Origin: Motiliproteus coralliicola
GTDB taxonomy: Bacteria > Pseudomonadota > Gammaproteobacteria > Pseudomonadales > Balneatricaceae
Reading direction: 5' to 3'
Assembly: GCF_003345655.1 (NCBI RefSeq)
Contig: NZ_QQOH01000001.1
Span: forward strand, 310,001-374,000
Length of the DNA: 64,000 nucleotides
In this document: positions 57,418 through 64,000 of the stretch, one piece after another
How positions within the stretch are numbered: the stretch's first letter is position 1
Layout of the letters: each line of letters starts with the position of its first letter
Made by a program: the position numbers and the translations under genes
The notes under the pieces: generated by a model
Databases searched by the model: none
Seen by the model: the letters and a program-made list of their open reading frames with translations, nothing else
What the model was told of the DNA's origin: nothing

Positions 57418-58002
57418 TTAAGCAACGCGGGGAATGTCCAGCTGCTGCTCGCTAGCGCTGGTCAGATCGCAGATGGAAAGCAGGTGAGGAAGGCCTTTGA
57501 AACCGGGCTCTTCCGGGACTTCAATCTGCTCCATAATGCGGTAGTCGTAGCCGAGATTGTTGTACAGGCGCTTGTAAAGTCGAGCCTGGGAGCGTCCGGA
57601 AACACAGAAACTGTATTGATAACCCTTTACAAGAGCAATCTCTAACATCGTTTTGGCGGTTTCAGCCATCAACTGAGGAGTTCGCTTGCTTGGATGGACG
57701 GCCAGACGGGTCCACTGGCAATAGGGGGTATCGGTGCCGCTGATATTCGGAAACAGTTGCTGGATATTCAGCCCTTCATGCTCCAGTGGTAGAGGTACCG
57801 GATCCAGGCTGCCGGACAGGCGAGCACCGCCTATACATTGATTGCCTTCCATAATCAGTAAAATCTCGCCTTCCCTGTCATACTGATCTTCAGAACCGTC
57901 AAACGAATACAGTCCTAGGTCGTTACGAAAGCAAAACTGCCGGATATTGAAGTACTGCAATCGCTTGGCAGGCTCGGTGGCCAGCTGAAAATGAATCGAC
58001 AT
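57418..58002 (-). CDS. Orphan LuxI-like GNAT acyltransferase, possible signal synthase
   Basis: A 194-aa GNAT-fold protein. Residues R21, F25, D39, D42, R61, F84 and R99 sit at the spacing of conserved residues in LuxI-type acyl-homoserine-lactone synthases, within RQFCFRNDL, EDQYDREGEILLI, IGGARLSG and CQWTRLAV. The usual glutamate of the E-x-x-R pair is Q96 and the conserved tryptophan is missing, so the product may differ (for example another N-acyl compound). No LuxR-type gene is near. A perfect AGGAGG lies 7 bp before the ATG. A plain GNAT acetyltransferase remains possible. Confidence 0.6.
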   Translation of the reverse strand: MSIHFQLATEPAKRLQYFNIRQFCFRNDLGLYSFDGSEDQYDREGEILLIMEGNQCIGGARLSGSLDPVPLPLEHEGLNIQQLFPNISGTDTPYCQWTRLAVHPSKRTPQLMAETAKTMLEIALVKGYQYSFCVSGRSQARLYKRLYNNLGYDYRIMEQIEVPEEPGFKGLPHLLSICDLTSASEQQLDIPRVA

Positions 58003-58273
58003 GTTCCGCCTCCTATCTACAATGGGTAATTAGATATAGCGATAATCATGCCAGGTTTGTAATATTCTGATATTTAAGCTTTTATTGCTTTTTTTGTGAT
58101 GGTTTCGGGACAGAGAAATTCAGAAACGTCTGCTTATTGCGACAGTATTGGTGGGTTCTTCTAAAAGGGTTTTAAAACAGTCGTTTACGATGTCTCTGAA
58201 TTGCGACAGCGTAGTGGCAGAGAAAGGGATTTCAAGCGTCGGCGGCAGATTGCCGCCCGAAGGCAAGGCCGAA

Positions 58274-59626
58274 TTATTCCTCTCCCTTGAACTGCTCGGC
58301 TTTGAGATCATGGCGTTGCAGCAACTTATAGAAGTCGGTGCGGTTACGCTGGGCCAGTCGAGCGGCCTGGGTCACGTTGCCGCTGGTCAGGCGCAGCAGT
58401 TTCGACAGATAGTCATGCTCAAACTGACGGCGGGCTTCGCTGTAGGAGGGCAGATAGGCGATCTCGTTAGAGAGGGTCTGTCGCACCCGGTTGGCGCCGA
58501 TCACACGGCCGGGAGTCAGCGCCATCAATTCCTGGACGGTGTTTTCCAGTTGGCGTACGTTACCCGGCCACCTTGCGCCGATCAGCAGCTCCAGGGCGTT
58601 GGGGGAAAACTGCTTCTGTTCGGTGCTGGCTTGTTCGCAGGCCTTGATCAAGAAGTGGTTGGCCAGCAGAGCGATATCCTCCGGGCGCTGATTCAGCGGC
58701 GGTATTTCAAGCTTGACCACATTGATCCGGTAGTAGAGGTCCTGACGAAATTCGTGGTCCTCCATCATCTGATCCAGGTCACGGTGGGTGGCGGAAACCA
58801 GGCGTACGTTGACCGGATACAGACGGGTGCTGCCGACCGGCCGTACCTGTCGATCCTGCAGTACCCGCAGTAGCTTGGCTTGCAGCGACAACGGCATATC
58901 GCCAATCTCATCCAGGAACAGGGTGCCGCCATCGGCGGCCCGGAACAGCCCTTGGTGATCGGCTACCGCGCCAGAAAACGCCCCTTTAACATGACCGAAA
59001 AGTTCGGACTCGAGCAGAGGTTCGGGCAGCGCGCTGCAGTTAATTGGGATGAAGGGTTTCTTGGAGCGAGAGCTTGCCTGGTGCAGCGCCTGGGCTAACA
59101 GTTCTTTACCGGTGCCGCTCTGACCGTTGATCAGCACGCTGACGTCGGTGCCGGCGATCTGGGCGGTGGTGGTCAGCAGCTGTTCCATAACCCCGCTGCG
59201 CGACTTGAGATGTTCACGCCACTGGGTTTCGGCCTGCTGACTCGGCTTCATCGGGCTGACCCCCAAGGCACGGTCGATCAGCAATAGCAGTTCTTTGATG
59301 TTAACCGGCTTGGTCAGAAAGCCGAACACCCCCTTCTGGGTGGCGGCGACAGCATCCTGAATCGAGCCCTGGGCGGTGATGATAATGACGGGTAGGCCGG
59401 TATGCTGTTGTTGAATCATCTCGAACAGTTCGATACCGTCGATATCGCCCATGCGCAGGTCGCTGACCACCACATCGACCGCAGTTTTTTCAAGCAGTTG
59501 CAGTGCCTGATTGCCGTTCTCAGCGGTCTCAACCTGATAACCGCTACCCTGCAACCTGATTTTCAACAGCCGCAGCAGACTCTTGTCGTCATCGACCAGC
59601 AGAAGTCGAGGTGCGGTTTTGCTCAT
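58274..59626 (-). CDS. glrR: Sigma-54-dependent response regulator GlrR (QseF)
   Basis: Receiver plus AAA+ sigma-54 activator, 450 aa. The receiver has D in [12 protein letters not shown]; the AAA+ domain has Walker [11 protein letters not shown], the sigma-54 contact loop GAFSGA (T replaced by S in GAFTGA) and Walker [13 protein letters not shown]; an HTH follows at the C-terminus ([20 protein letters not shown]). In enterobacteria GlrR controls glmY sRNA; no glmY is visible here. It is the last gene of glrK-qseG-glrR and overlaps the previous one by 4 bp. Confidence 0.94.
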   Translation of the reverse strand: MSKTAPRLLLVDDDKSLLRLLKIRLQGSGYQVETAENGNQALQLLEKTAVDVVVSDLRMGDIDGIELFEMIQQQHTGLPVIIITAQGSIQDAVAATQKGVFGFLTKPVNIKELLLLIDRALGVSPMKPSQQAETQWREHLKSRSGVMEQLLTTTAQIAGTDVSVLINGQSGTGKELLAQALHQASSRSKKPFIPINCSALPEPLLESELFGHVKGAFSGAVADHQGLFRAADGGTLFLDEIGDMPLSLQAKLLRVLQDRQVRPVGSTRLYPVNVRLVSATHRDLDQMMEDHEFRQDLYYRINVVKLEIPPLNQRPEDIALLANHFLIKACEQASTEQKQFSPNALELLIGARWPGNVRQLENTVQELMALTPGRVIGANRVRQTLSNEIAYLPSYSEARRQFEHDYLSKLLRLTSGNVTQAARLAQRNRTDFYKLLQRHDLKAEQFKGEE

Positions 59627-60282
59627 GGGGCGTCTTTCCTGGTGGGTAGCTCTTTGGGTGGTTGGCTTGGGCTTGCGACCGGTTGCGAAGCTGTCGCAGC
59701 GGGACCGTTGGTCGCGTCCTTGCTACGGCGGATATTGAGTTGCCGCTCCAAATTGGTGAGGGCTTCGATCTTGGCGTTTAGCTGCTCGGTTTCAGCGATC
59801 GACTCATCATAGCGGCGAATCACGGTTTCGTAGGCTTCGATCAGGTCGCTCAACTGCTGGTTCAGGCGTTGCTCCCGCTGATCGCGGTTGATCAGGGCCT
59901 GGTTGTGGGCCAGCAGCATCGACAGCAACGGCTCGACCTCGTGGCCGCGGTAGTTTTCCAGCAGCTCACGCAACCGGTCCCGGGCCACGACCCATCCACC
60001 GCGCTGCTGTAACTGCTGGCGGAACAGCAGCTGTTTGAAACGTTGGGTATCGTTGACCGGCGGCTCGCTGGTACGTATCCCCTCGCTGGCCTGCTCGGGG
60101 GTGAGTTTGAGCTGCTGGTCCAGAATCAGCAGCCACTCGGAAGTCAACGCCGCGGGGGTATAGACAATCACCGGGCGAGAATCGGCAGGTGCCAGCGCGT
60201 CCTCCAGGCCGAGTTTTGGCAGTGGCTGGCAGCCGCCGATCAGCAGCATCAACGGCACGAGGTAGCGGAGTAACCGGGTCAT
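59623..60282 (-). CDS. qseG: QseG/GlrX-like lipoprotein
   Basis: A 219-aa lipoprotein: short hydrophobic signal with lipobox LIGGC (C19 or so) and a helical periplasmic part rich in Q, E and R with coiled-coil (DLIEAYETVIRRYDESIAETE). In E. coli the QseG lipoprotein interacts with the kinase QseE/GlrK. I start at the ATG at 60280-60282, with GAGGAG 8 bp upstream. It overlaps both neighbours by 4 bp (ATGA), so the three genes are tightly coupled. Confidence 0.85.
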   Translation of the reverse strand: MTRLLRYLVPLMLLIGGCQPLPKLGLEDALAPADSRPVIVYTPAALTSEWLLILDQQLKLTPEQASEGIRTSEPPVNDTQRFKQLLFRQQLQQRGGWVVARDRLRELLENYRGHEVEPLLSMLLAHNQALINRDQREQRLNQQLSDLIEAYETVIRRYDESIAETEQLNAKIEALTNLERQLNIRRSKDATNGPAATASQPVASPSQPPKELPTRKDAP

Positions 60283-61742
60283 AGTGTGCTCTCCTCGAGC
60301 GGCAGGCTGAGTCGGAAGCAACAGTTCCAGCCGCCATATTCAATGACCGCGAGTTGTCCTCCGAGGGCTTCGACACATTCCCGGGCTACGCTCAGGCCGA
60401 CCCCCGAGCCTTTGATCGGGCCGCCACGATCGGCGCCACCCTGGAAGAATGGCCTGAATATCTGTTCCCGTTCGGTTGCGGGGATGACAGGGCCGCTATT
60501 GGCCACGTCGATGATCAGGTTGTTGTCTACCTTATCGCAATGGATCAGGATCTGCCCCCGTTCGTTGCAGTAGTTAATGGCGTTGGAAAACAGATTGTCC
60601 AGTGCACCCTTGAGTTTGATTGGATCGCATCGGTACTGGGGATGATTAACCTCAATGGTGATATCCAATTGACGACGTCTGCTCAGCATCTGATAAGGAA
60701 TCAGCAGTTCCTGAACGTATGGTTCCAGCTCCAATGGCTCACTTGCCAGTGTGGCCGGCTGCTCCAGCTGACTCATGTCGAGCAGGTTTTCAATCAAGCG
60801 CTGCAGCTCCCAGCTGTTCTGTTGAATGATTTCGATAACTTCGCGCTGGTTTGGTTCCAAGGGACCGACCACTTCTTCAGCCATCAGGTCTGCCCCTTCG
60901 CGCAGGCTGGCCAACGGTGTCTTCAATTCGTGCGACATATGCCTTAGAAACTGTTGCTTCTGCTCTTCAAGCTGCTCCAGGCGCTGTTTCAACCAATCCA
61001 ACTGACTACCAAGCTCACGCACTTCCAGGGGGCCGCCGACGGGCCTGACAGAGTCACTCTCCTTGTTACCCAGTGCTCGAATTTTGCGTTTGAGCTGGCG
61101 CATCGGTTTGTTGATCCAGTAACTGAACAGCAGTGCCGAGAACAGCGTGAACAGGGCCAATAGCAGGGTTCGATTACGCAGCGTTTGCTCTACGTGCTCC
61201 AATCTTTGCACCTGCTGCATCAACAGCAGGTCCATTCGTTCGGTCACTTTGGTCTGTAGCTGGTTGTTGTCTTCGTTCAGTTGATCGAACTGCACCAGGA
61301 CCTCAAAACTTTGCGGACGCTCGGCGTTCATCAACGGCACGCCAGCTTTGATCAGCGCCAGTTGTTGTTCAATCGAGTCCAGATAACTCAGCAATGTAGG
61401 CGCGGCATCGTTTGAGGGTTGATCTTCCGTCAGGGTTGGCTTTTGTTTCAGGCGATCTAGTTCGTCGTCGAGCTGCTTCACAATCTCATCAAACAGGGGC
61501 AGCAGGCTACTATCGCCGAGGGTGGCGTATTGGCGTGACAGTCTTTCAAGGTCGACCAGTTGCGCTTGTACCGATTGGCTCAAGCGGGTTGTTTCCAGCA
61601 ACTCCCGACTCAACTGTTGGCCATGGACGGATTGCTCGCTCAGGGTTTGCAGCGATGTGAAAATAGCCAGGCACAGCGGAGCCAAGGCGAAGGTAAAGCC
61701 AAGTAATGCCAGTTGGTATATGGAGCGGGGACGCCAGAGCAT
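60279..61742 (-). CDS. glrK: Sensor histidine kinase GlrK (QseE)
   Basis: Membrane sensor kinase of 487 aa: first helix (about 8-30), periplasmic helical sensor domain, second helix (about 180-200), HAMP-like linker, HisKA with HMSHELKTPLASLREG, and HATPase with NAINYCNERG and GSGVGLSVAREC. The RHMSHELKTPL block and pairing with a lipoprotein and a sigma-54 activator identify the GlrK family. The ATG at 61740-61742 has no clear ribosome site; a TTG 45 bp upstream is also in frame. Confidence 0.92.
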   Translation of the reverse strand: MLWRPRSIYQLALLGFTFALAPLCLAIFTSLQTLSEQSVHGQQLSRELLETTRLSQSVQAQLVDLERLSRQYATLGDSSLLPLFDEIVKQLDDELDRLKQKPTLTEDQPSNDAAPTLLSYLDSIEQQLALIKAGVPLMNAERPQSFEVLVQFDQLNEDNNQLQTKVTERMDLLLMQQVQRLEHVEQTLRNRTLLLALFTLFSALLFSYWINKPMRQLKRKIRALGNKESDSVRPVGGPLEVRELGSQLDWLKQRLEQLEEQKQQFLRHMSHELKTPLASLREGADLMAEEVVGPLEPNQREVIEIIQQNSWELQRLIENLLDMSQLEQPATLASEPLELEPYVQELLIPYQMLSRRRQLDITIEVNHPQYRCDPIKLKGALDNLFSNAINYCNERGQILIHCDKVDNNLIIDVANSGPVIPATEREQIFRPFFQGGADRGGPIKGSGVGLSVARECVEALGGQLAVIEYGGWNCCFRLSLPLEESTL

Positions 61743-61944
61743 AACGAGAGGGCACGAGCCAGATGAACGGATGACGCAAAGGGCCAAGTGTACTTGGCCC
61801 GTGCACTCGACTCAAACCGGATCGCGGGGATTTCGTGGCAGAACGGCGCCGAATTAGGGATTTTCGTGATCGTGCCGAGTGCTCGTACAACGACTATGCT
61901 TTGCGGTAACCGATTGATCTGCTGACTGTTAACGCGAGGGATCC

Positions 61945-63723
61945 ATGACTGCCGAGCAGTATCAGATTAGCGCGATTGTGCTGCTGACCCTGGGTTTATT
62001 TATCTGGGGAAAAATCCGCCATGACCTGGTGGCAGGTATCGCGTTGGGCCTTTGTGTCCTGACCGGGCTGACCCCGGCTGAACAGGCGTTTCTGGGGGCG
62101 GGGCATCCGGCGGTGGTAACCGTCGCTGCGGTGCTGATCCTCAGTGAAGGCTTAAAACGCTCCGGGGTGGTGGACGTGATGACTCAGCATCTGCTGGGGT
62201 TTACCGAACATCCACTGCTGCATGTGTTTTCGTTGACCGCCATGGTCGCGGTGGCGTCGGCCTTTATGAACAATGTCGGCGCGTTGGCGTTAATGCTGCC
62301 GGTAGCGCTGGCCACGGCAAGAAAACAGGGCCGGCCTCCGGCGATGCTGCTGATGCCGTTGGCGTTCGGCAGCATCCTCGGCGGCATGATGACCTCCATC
62401 GGTACGCCGCCCAATATCATTATCGCCTCCTACCGCAACGACAGTGTCGGGCAGGCTTTTGGGATGTTCGACTTTACCTGGGTGGGCGGCAGCATTGCAC
62501 TGTTGGGGGTGTCGTTTGTGGCGTTGATCGGCTGGCGACTGATCCCCAAGGCACGGATGCAGCAGAGTCCGGCGGAGCAGCTGTTCGAAATTGAGAGTTA
62601 TCTGACCGAGGTGATCATTCCCAAAGATTCGGGCTTGATTGGTCAGGCGATCGAGTCGATCGAGCCGCTCGAACTGGGGGAGATCGAGCTTGTTGGTTTG
62701 GCCCAGCGCAGTGGCCGAGCGATGGACCTGCCACCGGGGCATCAGTTGCAAGAGGGGGATATCCTGATTCTGCAGGCCGATCCCAGCCAGACCGAAGCCT
62801 TGCTGGAAGCCTATGAGCTGGAGCTGATCACCAGCGCTGACGGTAAGTTCGAGCGCATTACCGGCGGTGATCTGGCCCTGGCTGAGGGCATTATTCAGCG
62901 CGGCTCGATGCTGGAGGGGCGCGATGTCAGTTTCTTGCGCCGGATCAGCGGCAGCTCTTTGGCCCTGGTCGGCTTGGCGCGAGAGGGGCAGCGGATCCAA
63001 CGACGCCTGCGGCGACAGAGCTTTCAGGTCGGCGATATTCTGCTGCTGCAGGGGCGGGCTGCCAGCCTGAACACCCAGTTGTCGGAACTGGGGATGCTGC
63101 CGCTGGCGGAGCGCAGTCTGTCGCTCGGCTTTCCGAAACAGGTGGCGTTGGCGTTGCTGGTGTTTGCGGCCGCGATTGGGCTTGGGGTCGCCGGAGTGCT
63201 ACCGCTGACGGCGGCCTTCTGTTTGGCGATTCTGGTCTATCTGCTGTTCAAGATCCTGACTCCGCAGCAGCTGTATGAACCGGTCGACTGGCCGGTTATC
63301 GTACTGCTGATGGCGATGATTCCGGTGGGGCAGGCGTTGGAGAACACCGGCCTGACCGATCTGCTGGCGACGCAACTGCTGGGGCTGACCGCCGATTTTC
63401 CGCTCTGGGTGGCGCTGGGACTCATCCTGGTCGTGACGATGTTTCTATCGGATGTGATAAACAACGCCACCACGGCGATCGTGATGGCGCCGATTGCGAT
63501 GGGGGTGGCGACAGGGTTGGGGATCAATCCGGAGCCGTTGCTGATGGCCGTTGCCGTTGGAGCCTCCTGCGCATTCTTGACCCCAATCGGCCACCAGTCC
63601 AATACCCTGGTGATGGGGCCTGGGGGGTATGCGTTCAGTGACTACTGGCGGATGGGGTTACCGCTGGAGATCCTGATCGTGCTGGTGGCGGTACCGATGA
63701 TTCTTTGGGTCTGGCCGCCCTGA
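61945..63723 (+). CDS. SLC13-type transporter with RCK_C domains
   Basis: A 592-aa membrane protein of the DASS/SLC13 (CitT-like, ArsB/NhaD) superfamily: about six helices, a central cytoplasmic region with two TrkA-C (RCK_C) domains (about 215-390, GDILILQADP and GDILLLQGRA), and about six more helices. The motifs MNNVGALALMLPVAL with TSIGTPPN and DVINNATTAIVMAP with TPIGHQSN are the twin SNT-like signatures of sodium-coupled anion transporters. It likely moves a divalent anion such as sulfate or a dicarboxylate. GAGGG lies upstream of the ATG. Confidence 0.9.
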   Translation: MTAEQYQISAIVLLTLGLFIWGKIRHDLVAGIALGLCVLTGLTPAEQAFLGAGHPAVVTVAAVLILSEGLKRSGVVDVMTQHLLGFTEHPLLHVFSLTAMVAVASAFMNNVGALALMLPVALATARKQGRPPAMLLMPLAFGSILGGMMTSIGTPPNIIIASYRNDSVGQAFGMFDFTWVGGSIALLGVSFVALIGWRLIPKARMQQSPAEQLFEIESYLTEVIIPKDSGLIGQAIESIEPLELGEIELVGLAQRSGRAMDLPPGHQLQEGDILILQADPSQTEALLEAYELELITSADGKFERITGGDLALAEGIIQRGSMLEGRDVSFLRRISGSSLALVGLAREGQRIQRRLRRQSFQVGDILLLQGRAASLNTQLSELGMLPLAERSLSLGFPKQVALALLVFAAAIGLGVAGVLPLTAAFCLAILVYLLFKILTPQQLYEPVDWPVIVLLMAMIPVGQALENTGLTDLLATQLLGLTADFPLWVALGLILVVTMFLSDVINNATTAIVMAPIAMGVATGLGINPEPLLMAVAVGASCAFLTPIGHQSNTLVMGPGGYAFSDYWRMGLPLEILIVLVAVPMILWVWPP

Positions 63724-63812
63724 TCAGAGGGGTTGGCATGAGGTTGCGGTGCTAGAGCGGAGTATCTGGGCGGTGGGCTGGATTTGACTGGCGATAGTGA
63801 AAAGAGGGTTGT

Positions 63813-64000
63813 TTAATCACTCGGATTATCACGAACACTGATCGCCAGCTGCTTGATCTGATCCAGTTGCTTCTCGTTCATTAGACTGAGTAGTTCGTAG
63901 ATCTCGGCACGCTTCAGATCCGCGGAACTCCCATTGATACCATTACCGTTGGCACCATTTCCCGGACTGGGTTCGGTACCGAACTGAATCCAGCTGGGGG
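63813..64000 (-). CDS. Unknown protein, C-terminal end (cut by window)
   Basis: The last 62 codons of a leftward gene run in from the right edge. The visible residues include a glycine- and asparagine-rich linker (PSPGNGANGNGINGSS), then a short helical tail (AEIYELLSLMNEKQLDQIKQ) and the stop. Too little is present to name it. The coding call rests on the open frame and its position after the SLC13 gene. Confidence 0.5.
   Translation of the reverse strand, partial: PSWIQFGTEPSPGNGANGNGINGSSADLKRAEIYELLSLMNEKQLDQIKQLAISVRDNPSD

Overview
The window looks like a chromosomal segment of a marine-type gammaproteobacterium (GC-rich, Oceanospirillales/Pseudomonadales-like). This is inferred from gene content and order: apt, an Anr-type regulator, hemN and the cbb3 oxidase cluster follow one another as in pseudomonads, and NhaB, PhaC, ZapE, VF530, CheV and a GlrKR system are all gammaproteobacterial families. 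I saw no transposase, integrase, phage gene, tRNA, rRNA or CRISPR array. The species cannot be named from the sequence alone.

Bases 1-15000 form a low-oxygen respiration island. It holds apt (partial), an FNR/Anr-type regulator that has lost two of the four iron-sulfur ligands, hemN, then ccoN-ccoO-ccoQ-ccoP with an Anr-type box upstream. A 39-residue membrane protein (CcoM-like) follows, then the maturation genes ccoG, ccoH, ccoI and ccoS. Two membrane proteins lie beyond them, one of the DsbD_2/TauE-like type. The island closes with a second FNR-type regulator that keeps all four cysteines and has an excellent FNR box upstream of it. A third strong FNR-type box lies at 23308, upstream of an unknown membrane-anchored protein.

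Bases 15000-44000 are mainly housekeeping genes: rlmM, an ABM-domain protein, tusA, a ProQ-domain protein, a DUF3080 lipoprotein, phaC, a glutaredoxin-like protein, tatD, cheV, slt, uup, a universal stress protein, topA, nhaB (with a long structured leader), a macro-domain protein, zapE, a VF530 protein, an aspartate aminotransferase, uvrB (with a LexA-like box) and a PAS-PAS-GGDEF diguanylate cyclase. Several small unknown proteins lie between them.

Bases 44000-53300 form one long leftward cluster, likely an operon: livG-livF-livK-livH-livM-type ABC transporter genes, an AhpD-like peroxidase-related protein and two acyl-CoA ligases, ending at a terminator. The arrangement suggests uptake of an organic acid followed by CoA activation. 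Facing it is a hybrid sensor kinase with a large periplasmic Cache-type region, then an OmpR-type regulator, a structured intergenic region and an orphan LuxI-like acyltransferase. The right end holds the overlapping glrK-qseG-glrR operon (leftward), an SLC13-type transporter with RCK_C domains, and the 3' end of an unknown gene.
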